Shown here: positions 23,935 through 35,864 of the stretch, piece after piece
Numbering within the stretch: the first letter of the stretch is position 1
How the letters are laid out: every line of letters begins with the position of its first letter
Source of the DNA: Bugula neritina
Lineage: Eukaryota > Bryozoa > Gymnolaemata > Cheilostomatida > Bugulidae
Reading direction: 5' to 3'
Assembly: GCA_964035545.1 (NCBI GenBank)
Contig: OZ037773.1
Span: 7,900,751-7,964,750, forward strand
DNA: 64,000 nt
The notes under the pieces: generated by a model
The model's input: the letters and a program-made list of their open reading frames with translations, nothing else
The model's database searches: none
What the model was told of the DNA's origin: nothing
Program-made: the position numbers and the translations under genes

Positions 23935-26900
23935 TTAGGACGGGCAGTCATATATACAGGCATAGCGATCGTCTCCAACGGTCACAATATTTGTACCTGT
24001 GGAATTGTATTTTGCACACCAAACCTGCAAAGAGAGGAGACAATTCTAGATAATCAGCAATATCTATTTTGGAGGACACTACTTCAATTCAAAATGAGAT
24101 AAATGAGGCATTTGAAAGGGTCTATTTGGCAACAAACAATAGCTAAAGTTTAATACTACACAATAGCAAACAAGGTAACTGTGCGAGCAATACGTATATT
24201 TATAACTAGCTATTTTTATTAGACAACTAAGGAACACAGAAATGTATACCAGTGTGCACCTAATATCCCAAAATACACTCCTAGTTCTTGTAAAACTACA
24301 TAAGTGTAAGTTTATCTGAAACCATGGCAACAAATGACAAGTGGGTGGCAGTAAATTTTCACCAAAATTCATGACTTTGCTCAAGCATTTGTGACAGAAT
24401 GAATAATCACTTGTAGAAGATGTCACAGAAGAAGCATATCTCACCTGGTCTACATGATCGTAGAATGTATGGACACAGGACTTGGTGGCTACATCCCATA
24501 TTTTAACTGTTCGATCAGATGAGCTACAAATGTGAAATAAAAAAGAATAATCTGTAAAAAAAAGTACAGAAAATATTTACACTAAACATATAAATTTATC
24601 CCCCAAATGCACTTAGAAAATTGATATTTTTGACTTTAATTCTAAATTAACTTAAACAAGCAACTATGTATTTGAATTCATTTAAAATTAAGTAATAAGC
24701 ACCTGTAAAAACCAGTATAGAAAATATTTATACTAAACATATAAATGTAGAAGATTTATATTTTTTGGCTTCAACTCTGGATTAACTCAGATCAGCAACT
24801 ATATATTTAAATTTATCTAAAGTCAAGTGCATAATAAGCACCCCGTTGATACTGATAGGCACTGCCCCTGTGATAACTCCAGTGTCTAATTTAGGCCCTA
24901 GATGTGGTACAGGAGAGATGCTCTGGCATCACCAATGGCCAGCAACTATCTACTGGCTACAGCTGCTCTCTTGAGGTAAGGAGCATTTAGCACATAAGGG
25001 TCAGAATTATTGATCATAAACCACATGCACTCTACAGGGTAGAGTAAACTGTACCTTGTCACAAAGTGAGCATTATCCGGACTAAAATCAACACTCAGCA
25101 CCCAACTCTGGTGCCCGGTGAGATTGGAGATCAATGTGGCATTTTGGACATCATACAACTTGATGTGGGAGTCGTCGGATGCCGTGACAAGGAGCTGTGA
25201 GTCGGGCGAAAAAGACAGCGACCTAACGGGAGGGAAAGACAAACAAAGCATTAGTTTAGACTACATATAACAGGAAGCACAACTCCAGCCTCACGAACTT
25301 TGTCAACTTTTAGACATGACAAAAGTTTAGCAGTGAATTCCACCAAAAATGTTATGACACAACATTATAGGAAACACAAATTGCTTTTTCATACCTATCG
25401 CCCGAAGAGCTATGTCAACTATAAATACTGTTCACTTTAGACATGATGGCACGTCTAGTAGTGAATTCCACAACATACACACAGCAAGAGAAGCTACTGT
25501 TTAGACCCATTCAGATGATATACTGAGCAGGAAAATATTGTCATACTATGTTAACTCTATACACAGATAGCCTGAAGGATGCAGAGGTAGTACTATAGTT
25601 TTAGCCAATAGGGTTACTAGATTTACTAGACACAAACCTGACAGGCATGGCGTGTCCCTCCAAAGTGTGCATGAGTTTACCAGATGAAACATCAAAGATA
25701 TTAATAATCCCATCGATGGCTCCACAGGCTATGTATTTCCCGTCTGGACTCTGAAACACAGCAAGCTTATTGGTAGACAGGTGGAGATAACTGTTGTAAT
25801 ACACCTTCCATGTGCCGGTATTGGTAGTCAATATAGCAGAGTGAATTTATGAGAGGTAAGGTAAGGTAAGGGCACAATATGCCAATACAAGTACTTCTCA
25901 ATCAGGTCTTCTAATATTTTAAAATATCAAAAACCAAAAATGTTGACAGCCATCGGCTTAAAACTCCTTTGCATACACCAGTTCAGCAGAGTACATATTG
26001 TGAAGTGTACGTGCGTATATGGTAAAGTGTACATACATATATTGTGAAGTGTACATACGTATATTGTAAAGTGTACATACATATATTACACAGTGTACAT
26101 ACATATATTACACAGTGTACATGCGTATATTGTAAAGTGTACATACATATATTACACAGTGTACATACATATATTACACAGTGTACATGCGTATATTGTA
26201 AAGTGTACATACAGATATTACACAGTGTACATACATATATTACACTGTGTACATACATATATTACACAGTGTACATACGTATATTACACAGTGTACATAC
26301 ATATATTACACAGTGTACATACGTATATTACACAGTGTACATACAGATATTACACAGTGTGCATGCGTATATTGTGAAGTGTACATACGTAAGAAACACT
26401 CATCGTGAACTTTCCCCGAGTATCCAAAGTAGACTCCTTCTTTCCAGAATCTACGCTGAAGATGTTAACTTTTCCGGTGTGACTCCCTGAGACTAGAGAC
26501 TTTCCGTCAGGTGAGAAAGAGAGGGTCCAGCAGTCCACTAGATAGTATATCGTATTATATATTATCTATTATATATTCAGTGCACCGTATTATATATACA
26601 GTACATCGTATTATATATACAGTACAGAGTATTATATATAAAGTACATCGTACTATAAATGAAAAGGTAGCTAGTATAGTATAGTGTGTGACACAGTATG
26701 TAAACTCATGAAATGGAAGGAAAAAATATACCTGGTCCGGCATCTAACGTCCTGATCTGCTTTCCTGCCTCCAAATCCCAAAGCTTCATATGACTATCCA
26801 AGCTACTCGACGCTGCCACTGTATCAGACAGAGAATTACGAGATAAACTGATTGGTTGGAACAACACGCCATTAGTTAGCGCAGATGTAGCTTACACATA

Positions 26901-27943
26901 TTTAGACGAAATTTGGAGTTACCATACATTGATAGTAAAACAAAATCTAAATGTTGAAATATTATATATGACTTCTAAAGTATGGAAATACTGGCCTGAA
27001 AGGTTTCTAGACTATGCAGTAGTGACATTATACAGAAATAAGATATGATGAAGTGTGACAGAAAAAAATCGTACAGTTTGTATATTAACAGTTAACAATA
27101 CAGTAATGCTCATAGAATAGATGTTAGAATAAATCATGTACACAGTGAACTAATGAATAATCATGAACTGTACCATTGTGTATAGATAGCTAGATTACAA
27201 CATATTGGTATTGTTAGTATAACTAAACAATAACTAGTATAAATATATATACAATCTAGTATATATATTATATAATACAGATACTAGATAATAGATACTA
27301 GATAATAGATACTAGATACATACTAGTGCCAAGGTAGTTGATATCCACCGATACTATTCCCAGCTGGTGACCCTCCAGATTGTACCTCAACTCCATTCTA
27401 TCTCCAGTCCTACAACAAATATTCAATAGTCAGCTACACAGCCCTGGCTTGTCTCTCTAACAGAAAAGTGAGAAAGTTCAGATAATAGAAAGAGAGAAGA
27501 AGTCTTCTCCCCATGACATACCATCGCCAGAGCTTGGCCGTATCGTCCACAGAACCGGTGACTATATTATCTGTGCCATTGTTCTGGTTCTTCCTCCACG
27601 CACAGCTCCATATGCTGTCCTCATGGGCTTGCTCTTGCTTGTATATCACAGAAAACTACAAAATATTATCACAGTGTGAAGACAGGGAGAAGACCAATTC
27701 CTGTAGTTCACTGAACAAAAAGCTTCGTGTCACGCGACACATCTGCCTGAATGAGTGGTAGATATGGCGAGGGTGTGACTAAGTCATTAAGCACTAACTT
27801 TTACTAGTCAAGTGTCATTGAAGAAAAATCATAACTTTAGAATTAGAAAAAAGTAATTTTACTTTTAGCAGACTAGTCTCGAGCATGCAGCATAGATTGA
27901 GCAAATAGCTTAACAGCTCACTAGTTAAAAGTTTGCTTACCAT
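23935..27943 (-). CDS. WDR61: WDR61/SKI8, seven-bladed WD40 protein
   Basis: Nine coding pieces on the minus strand: ATG at 27941-27943, then 27522-27655, 27324-27409, 26732-26818, 26389-26537, 25638-25750, 25055-25222, 24445-24523 and 23935-24024. They total 909 nt, 302 residues (human 305). Recognised blocks include [82 protein letters not shown] and the terminal [16 protein letters not shown]8 is a scaffold of the SKI complex, which feeds mRNA to the exosome, and of the Paf1 transcription-elongation complex; it acts in cytoplasm and nucleus. The ATG stands alone at the end of its exon (CTCATG then GTAAGC), so the start is the least certain part. Introns carry several tandem arrays, some including the donor site. 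Confidence 0.94.
24563..24842. repeat. Diverged tandem duplication (about 140 bp units) in a WDR61 intron
   Basis: Two copies, about 24563-24703 and 24708-24842, share AGAAAATATTTAYACTAAAC, the AGCAACTAT block and the ATAATAAGCACC end. They are clearly diverged, so the duplication is old. A looser duplication of the same kind lies at 25275-25495. Confidence 0.7.
25994..26388. repeat. 22-bp minisatellite abutting and containing a WDR61 5' splice site
   Basis: About eighteen copies of a unit reading GTGTACATACATATATTACA on the plus strand. On the gene strand each is GTATGTACACTGTGTAATAT. The real donor of exon 26389-26537 is GTATGTACAC, the first ten bases of the unit. About a dozen further copies keep the GTATGT hexamer. 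Long open frames on both strands here are repeat artefacts. Confidence 0.95.
26538..26665. repeat. Minisatellite upstream of a WDR61 3' splice site
   Basis: Units of about 22-24 bp resembling CGTATTATATATACAGTACA run from 26550 to 26655. They end about 15 bp before the acceptor of exon 26389-26537 as read on the minus strand. This exon therefore has a tandem array on both sides. Confidence 0.85.
27241..27323. repeat. Short tandem repeat running up to a WDR61 donor site
   Basis: Copies of GATACTAGATAATA on the plus strand continue into GATACTAGATACATAC. The last six bases are the minus-strand donor GTATGT of exon 27324-27409. The array begins at the splice site itself. Confidence 0.85.
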
Positions 27944-29561
27944 GAGTGTTTATACAGATGATAATCTTCAGAAAAAATGCTTGCAAATGAGAAATTCTTT
28001 GACTGCTGTTCACAAGATGAAGTCACATCAGCACAGCTACGTAACATGTAAATAAGAGATGAATATAACAATTGACCATGTTAACAGGTATTTTTCTCAA
28101 TAATATATGCAATTATCTTAGTGAAATTACACAATCATAATGATACAAATTAAAATTAGGCATGCTTGATGCTCATTTTATATCTTAGTCGGAACCCTAT
28201 ACCTACACCTACTTTAAGTTCAAGTTTATGATTATGATTATCCCAGAATCTGAATTACTTACTTGTCCAACTACGCGGCTTTGGAAACTAATCATCAAAC
28301 CAACGAATGTCGGATGATAAAATATTCACAAAGTTCCCACAAGAAAACTACTTAAATATAAAATCAATCATATTGATAACAAGTTTATAATCTAAATCAT
28401 ATTAATAACGATAATTATTATCATTAAATTAAAATAGTCCTAACACTAACAGTAAGTTACAAGTAACACTCACTAACAGTAACTCCTAGGGCTAGCATTA
28501 TCATTATGGTTATCATTATGATTAGGTTCAACAACAGTAATACTAGTAAACAAAATCATAATGATATTCATATTTTATCCCATGTGCACCCAAGACCCGT
28601 CTTCAAATAACAATTGATCTAATAAGTTGACCATAAGTCTAACTGAACACCATTACCTAACAGTAACTACAATGACCATTCATCAAACATGTAATTTTAC
28701 AATTTGTGAAAAGCGTTGAGGTTGAAAAGCTAAAATTAGTCTATAAAATAAAAACAAACGATGCGTTTACTCACATTTTATCTGAACAAAAACTTATATT
28801 TTAATAAAAAAAATTAAAATTTATAAATAAAAACATATCGCAGTTTTTATTTATTTGCTTTCTTGTCATCAGAGTTCAATAAAATCCTCCTTGACAACGG
28901 ACGCTCTGGCGCCAATTTATGACATTGACGACAACTCCAACTCGGAGAGGTGACATTCTAGAAAAATACAATATTTATGACAATTACCACAATCGCAGAA
29001 CCATAGAGCATATTTGTCAAACAATAGAGAAGCAACTATATAGCAACTATGTTATCTATTGACTATCAACAATATTGTAGACTAATTTTTTTTAAAAAAA
29101 TTTGCTTTCTGTCAACAAAAATCTGGGGTATATTTTATACAAATCAGCCATTATATTACAATATTATACTTTTATATAACGATAAATATAGTATATAGGT
29201 TCACGATATTATAAGTTATAACTCTAAAAAAAAAATGCCATGGTCAACATTGATAAAAAAATGTTGTTCCTTGTCAGTGAAAATTTGATGCATGAACATT
29301 CCATATAACTTAATTTTAGCAAAAAGATATTTAGAGAATTTACAAATATTTAATATTCTAAATTCTTGCAATAACTTTAAAATTTTGCAGTAAAGACTAT
29401 GTATAATGACTATGAGAAATAGTTATAAGAAATACACAACTGGCATTTGCACATCTTAGAACAAAATGGTTACCCAGTGTGTGTGTTTTAAATTAGCCTG
29501 TGCTCAGATCTTATATGGTGTGGCTTTCTCTAACTGGACTATAACCACAATTTCCTATGAA
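27944..29561. other. Divergent promoter interval between WDR61 and the NHL/sushi gene
   Basis: No coding exon recognised. Should hold 5' UTRs and promoters of both genes. A simple ATTATCATTATGGTTATCAT stretch lies near 28497-28530 and resembles the tail of the retrotransposon at 12.7 kb. An ATG at 29466 is in frame with the start chosen for the next gene and would add 32 residues, but it gives a less natural N terminus. Confidence 0.5.
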
Positions 29562-32500
29562 ATGTGTGATATTCTATCACTGTTTTCAATGGTAAGTCTT
29601 CTATAGATATATTTATTGTGTCATTTGCTTTCACATTATATAATAATAACGTATGATGGTATTTTATATGTAATATAATAGCGCCAACAGAATCATATTA
29701 ATTCACTCTGAAAAATAATTGTGACGTACAATGTTGATAATTTTAATGCAAAAAATATTTTTCCTAATAAAATGGCCAATGAGCGATTACATTAACAACG
29801 TGGATCTTTTTATATCTACATTCTAGCCATAACTTTTGTTATATGAGTTTAGCTCTGGCAGCTTTGCATTATTATTTCTGTCACCAGAATTACATACAGG
29901 ACATTTATATCTTCATCTCTACACCATAAAGTTCAATTAGCTTTAATCTGCTGCATGCATTAACTTGGCTTGCAATAGCTAGCTGAGTTTGTTATGAATT
30001 GCCATTCATGCTTAGATTCATTAGAATAGTGTTAATATATTCATGTAAATCTTTATTTAGATGCAGCATTTACTTCAAATTCTAGTAAGTTTCGATAGAC
30101 ACAGAAAGGGGTGTATCTAGGAAGGGGGTATATCTAAGAAGGGGGTATAATGAGGAAGATCTAGGGTGTAGCTAAGAAAGGGTAAATAGTACTAAATTGG
30201 CATGAAGGGAAAATAGTAGGCATAGATTTAAGAAGTACTTAGCAGCTCTGAGTAAACAAATAGTATGAGACAAAAATTAATAGGTCTAATATCCATTTTA
30301 AGAAAATGTGCGAATCTTTTTAAAATAAGGTTTTCTGATAAATGATTATTAAAGGTAAATCTCAATTTGCATTACTTTAGCTGTGTATGCTAGCAGTAAT
30401 CGGTACTGATTCGACAACAAAACTTCCAGAAGAAGACAACTCTCTCTTTATAGATCACGTGGCTCATGCAGGGTATGTGATATTGAAATTTTCACCTATG
30501 TTGTACTCAATAGATTCATTAGCTGATTAGATGCGCTATGTTGGCACTAGGGTAACGTTTCAGCTGGCACTGTGCATGAACTTTTGCACCAGTTTATGAA
30601 TGCCTCTTTTTATAAATCCGATCAGTCAATTTGCTGATATAATACATCTGTATTCTAAACCATCTATATGTTATTATGTGTTTCATCTATTATATGCTGT
30701 CACAAATATATATAACGTTATTTATAGCACTTTTAGTGTTTCATATTATTTTATATCATTTTAGACTTCGTTTTGGACAACTGACAAGTTATTTCAAAGA
30801 CTTGATTTCACAAATTTACTACTTAGAAATCGACAAATATGTTGACCATCACCTAATTTTCAGTGAAGGCTCAGCTCTCAAGTCAACTAATGGAGAGCAC
30901 ATAGAACTCATTACGGGCTCTACCTCCGAGCGTGGATACACCAACAGCCATGGTGCACAGGCTAGATTCAACATCATCTCATACTTTATACAGCTGAACA
31001 GCACTCATGTTGTGCTGTTGGACTACTGGAACTCATGCTTACGTCTTGTGTATAGAAAGACAACAATAGCAACTAATTATACAGGGCTATGCACACAGTC
31101 TGGGTACGCAGATGGCGGCCCGCAACAGGCAATGTTCTTAAGACCTCCCGCAATGATAATGGGAATGGGAGAGTTAAAAGATTCTATCATAGTGTTGGAC
31201 AGTCTGAATGATGCAATAAGGACAGTAGATATACAAAACAAAATGGTGGGTACACTGGTGAAATCTGAGAAATTTCACTTCCTGTCGGCCATGACTTGGG
31301 AGATGAGTGTGAATAAAGAAGAGGATGTGTTAATTCTGATTGGAGCCACTTCTATAAACAAACTTAGAGTATCTGGAACTGACTTTATCACATCCTACGG
31401 CATTGTAGCCGGTACCACTGATAACGCCCTAATAGGCTTTCAAGATGGCGGTCTACAACAAGCTCGATTTAACAATCCATTACAGATAATGGCCATAGCC
31501 AAAAACGTGTATTTAGTGTCAGATCCAGAAAACAGTAGAATCCGGCTGGTGGATCTTATAACTCAACAAGTATCCTCCATATGCACACGGCCAGCCACCA
31601 CTATCTACGGGCCAATATCTAAGTGTAGTTTACAATCTCCCAGGGCTTTGCTCTTACAAGGTCATGCTAATGTATATATTGGAGCTGATGGTGAGATCCT
31701 TAGACTTCCAGGTGAGTTACGGTTGGTAGGTTCTGGGAGTAAGTTTTACTAGAAGGTTCTGGAAAAATATCAAAATCTATAAAGTTGCAAAACTTTGCTC
31801 AAAGACCTGTAACAATTAAACAGTTTAAAAATTGCACTTTTTGTATAAATTTGAAGTTATTCAAGGCTGACTTAGATTAATGGACGGACTATACATATTT
31901 AAAAAAACAAAAATCTGCATCTACACACCAAAACAGTTTGATAATAAAATGGAAATAATTATGTACTGCTATTTCACTGTCTAACAAGGAAGCTTACATC
32001 TGTTTTGCATGTCATAATGTGAAAATAATTAACTATTGAATAGAAATTACCAGCAGCTCATCTTGTTCCCCATTAAAAACCTGCAGCATAAATTTAATAC
32101 ATTATGATCTATACTCATTACCATCTATATATTGATGTACTAAGCCTGTTTCCTTACTTTTGTCTACAGTGTTATTTGCCTGTCCGAAAGCTCCAGATGT
32201 CCAGGATTCAGAGAGATTGGTGCTGAAGTCCAGTGTTGTGTACACATGTCTGAAAGGGTATAGCAGAGTTAGTGGAGACAGAGTTATTAACTGCTCCAAC
32301 CTCACTAATCAGTGGATTGGTGAACCACCACTGTGCATACGAAATGGTAAAGTGATACTTTTAGTGATAATCTACTTTTTTGAGAATAGTTAACTTTATG
32401 CCACAGTCATTGCTCTCTGTAAGAACTTTTGTTTTTGAATCATTGATGTAGAAAATATTCTTTTCCTGCAGCATAATTACTTTTTTTAAACTCTGAAAGG

Positions 32501-32833
32501 AAAGCAAACAAATTGGAGCAGAACTTTCTAAAACTTAATGTCAAAACACTACGTATATATTTTACAGTGAGCATAGTGTCTGTATACACCGGGGCTATAG
32601 CTGGATCCTTCATCTTGCTTTCTCTAATTGGAGTGTGGATATTCAGCTGTGAGGAAGTCAGCCGGGAACACCACGGCAGCATAGCGGGGAAGCGCAACAA
32701 ACCCTCTGACCATTCTAAAATCACAGACTCTGACACATGGACTACTTCTGGTGCCAGTGTTAGCAGCAAAGGAAGACGGCATAAAAAACAGAGGCGGAAT
32801 GACCGCCATTCTTTTAGACCATTTAGAAAATAA
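29562..32833 (+). CDS. Type I membrane protein: NHL-repeat propeller, one sushi domain, TM helix, basic tail
   Basis: Five coding exons: 29562-29591, 30381-30472, 30765-31711, 32170-32346 and 32568-32833, in phase, 503 residues. The start gives a signal peptide split over two exons (MCDILSLFSM then LCMLAVIGTDS). The large exon 3 holds NHL-type repeats, with the G-x-x-DGG-x-x-QA-x-F-x-x-P pattern seen at GYADGGPQQAMFLRPP and GFQDGGLQQARFNNP and a weaker GYTNSHGAQARFN. Exon 4 (residues 357-415) is a sushi/CCP module with four Cys, CPKAP, YTCLKGY, INCS and PPLC. Exon 5 encodes a helix at about residues 421-444, then a Lys/Arg-rich tail ending FRPFRK. The predicted role is a cell-surface receptor or adhesion protein. 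I do not know a named family with this order of domains. Confidence 0.85.
30095..30190 (+). repeat. G-rich tandem repeat in NHL/sushi intron 1
   Basis: Four to five imperfect copies of a 20-22 bp unit like GGGGTATATCTAAGAAGGGG. Purely intronic. Confidence 0.7.
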
Positions 32834-33458
32834 CTGTTTAGTCAGTAACTTTGTCTAATAACAAAAATGCTAGCATAAATATGATATTGTAATGTTGTGC
32901 TTCATGCTATTAATCAACAGTGTATAGCTTTATTATAATACAATCAGTTAACTCTAAACACATCATTTAAAATAAGTCTGTAGTGTGTTCATAAAGTTTT
33001 AATCATTGCACTGCGAGTTTTGAAGAAACTCGCAATGTATAATAAATCATTTGCCTTGGTATTTCAGCAAAACTTCTAAAACTGTATAGGCTTTAATGAA
33101 GTGTGGTTTTAAAATTTTAAATAGAAATGTTTTTATTTTATTGCGAGGGCATAATATTTTGAGTTTATAAAACAATAGCTAAATACGCAGCTATAACACT
33201 TCAGGCCTAGCTTCATGAAAGCTTCTCTGTAATACTAATTGAGTAGTTGGTAACTGTGTATTCTAACATCCTGGTTGCAAGCTTTTCAGTCTCTAATGTA
33301 ATATAACAAAATTTATTGGGTGAAGAATTAAAAAAAATATACACAGTGTAAACATATAAAAGTAAATAAATGAAAAAGTGGCTAAAATGACAAAACATAA
33401 CAGTAATAAACCTAATGGCAAATAATACATATAATCTGTGCAGATGATGTTAGATGAG
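32834..33458. other. 3' flanks of two convergent genes
   Basis: Holds the 3' UTR of the NHL/sushi gene, with a stem-loop and AATAAA near 33012-33046, and probably the 3' UTR of the minus-strand gene that ends at 33459. No exon is seen. Confidence 0.6.
33012..33046 (+). promoter_or_regulatory. 3' UTR stem-loop followed by AATAAA
   Basis: TGCGAGTTT (33012-33020), loop TGAAG, AAACTCGCA (33026-33034) form a perfect 9-bp stem. The polyadenylation hexamer AATAAA is at 33041-33046. This is a likely mRNA end of the NHL/sushi gene; whether the hairpin has a role is unknown. Confidence 0.55.
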
Positions 33459-35805
33459 TTAATAATATATTTTACGGCAGCATGTAGTGTTTAGTTCTGG
33501 TGTGGCAGCACTCAGATAATGAGAGAATGTTGGTCTGAGGTCAAGAAAGCTGTCAGAAATTAGCTGCGTGCCTGAAATAAGGTGAATATAAAGCCTGTCA
33601 TCTACTATTTCAAACCAATCATGTTGTTTCACCCACACTGACCGCTCAGACAACACTATCTAACATGAACATTTGTTTAAAAGTTTACAGTATCTAAGCT
33701 GCTGAAAAGCTAATACACAACACAAAACATGTGCTACAGTACAGACTTATAGACTAGCAGTATAGACTAGCAGTATAGACTTATAGACTAGCAGTATAGA
33801 CTTATAGACTAGCAGTATAGACTTATATGGTACCTAAATATACACAGAACCTATCTACTTTATCAACATATCTTTATCCTGAGAAATAAAACCCTTAGCT
33901 TTATAAATATCTTCATATTTTCATGCATTTGTATTATTAAAACTTTAAATAGAGACAATAATATAGAGTATAGCGGATCACATTATACAACAAATGAGTC
34001 ACCTAGCTGTGCTGCTGTAAGTCGTGGAATCGCTTTACCTTCTCTGTGAACTCCAGCATCTCTGCTCAACTCTCTGACTGGCAGCCATGAGGCCTCTGCA
34101 TTTTCATTAGGGACAACATGGCTACGGGGGAAATACTCCCTTCCAGTAACTCCCTCTGTCTGACTCACAATTCGGGGAATGAATAACCTTGGACGCTGGA
34201 AACATAAACATGTGAATATAACTCCTACAAACAGCCTTCTGCTCTACCTATCTGGTTGACAGCAAGCAAAGGTCAACTATATAAAATTTATTTTCTCCGA
34301 CTAACCAACTAATCGAGAAGCTGTAGGTACGGACTCAGCTGGACCCACATTATCTTGAGTCTGTACTAGGTAGTTTTTATAGCTTTTATTATCTTGTGGT
34401 AAATATACAGATTATTTAGTGAAATGAGAGAAGGTACAAGTTGGAGTAGAGACATTTGTGCTATAGTAGGGTTCATAATTGACAAGAGAGAAAGCACACA
34501 TTCTGGAATCTTTCACACCAGAAGGAGTCACACCTATATTTGACATGTACCTTTGTATGAGAAGCTGCCGCCTGGCTTGTGGCATCGTGCTGCCGTTTGA
34601 AAGACTTGCCAAGATTAGGTTTCTCCAGTTCAAAGGTAAGCTCCCTGGCAGCAGATACTCTGTGCTGATTGGTTGTACCAGCAGGAGGGAAAGCGGGGCC
34701 TGCAGGAGCTACTATAGGGTCAAATCCCATGGCATCAAGGTATGCATTGAGCAGCTCTACTGGGGAAAAATCATCCATGTCAAGGTTCTGTACAGTACAC
34801 CACACCTCAGCTGTAACCGGATAAGACAGTATATAACACATGTATAACCATATATAACACATGTATAACCATGTGTAACCATGTATAACTAGATGTAACC
34901 AGGCAAAACCAGATGTAACCATGTATAACCAGGTGTAGCCATGTGTATACCTAGATTTAACCAGGTAAGAAGAGCTGCCTCTTACTATACATGTATGATT
35001 AACCCAATCACTAGCTGTGTGTCTGTCTGTCTATATCTATTATATTAACAGACTAGCATTGGCTCATTGATTCACATCTGAACTACTGAATCAGAGACCA
35101 CAAATATATGCTGCGCAGCCCACACTACCATATACTTTCTTGTAGTCTAGTCTATGATTATCCAAGTATAACAAGTTTTGCCAGACTTACCAGAAAATGA
35201 AGTGTTCTTCAGAACATTACTCCTCTGAAAGAAAGCAGGATTTAGCCCGAGTTCCCTGCATACTGTATCTATTTTATTTTCTAAGAAGCAGAAGTATGCC
35301 ACAACCCTCTGTAGGAGCATCACCTAAAGAATGGCAGGCAGAGAGGCTGACAGGGCTGGTATGTCACAGTGTATGCACCAACTGAGCTTGTCATGTTTGC
35401 ATCTATTTACAGGTGCTAACAGAATCAGATAGGTAGAACATTGCACTCTATGAAACCTAATACAGGGTTTTTCATTTTAAATTTTGTTAACATCTTCAAA
35501 ATAAATTCTCAAGAACATCCTTTAATCTGTTTTGATTTTATGCGAAATGCTGAGTTTTTACTTGAAATTATCATAGAAATTGCTAAATAATAGCAATGCT
35601 AATATGGCAGCACCATTGACAATGAATATGTATACATGTAGCACAGCAATACTTAAACAACACATACTTACATATTTTATATACTTCTATTTTATCATAG
35701 GAATAATAATGTATCAATTCGTACCTTGGTCTCTCTCGTATCTATACATATAGGCAATATGTTCACACAACTGTTTATCAGTTCATTAGTTTCTTTGTGT
35801 CTCTT

Positions 35806-35864
<59 letters not shown>

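Noticed and set aside
25994-26388. CRISPR-like array of 22-bp direct repeats
   Set aside because: Copies run head to tail without unique spacers, in a eukaryotic intron. It is a minisatellite.
26044-26490. 148-residue plus-strand frame and similar frames on the minus strand
   Set aside because: The frame comes from the 22-bp repeat, giving periodic [16 protein letters not shown]-like text, and overlaps real WDR61 exons on the other strand.
34479-34847. 122-residue plus-strand frame
   Set aside because: Shadow of the minus-strand exon 34551-34810, which has splice sites in phase with its neighbours.
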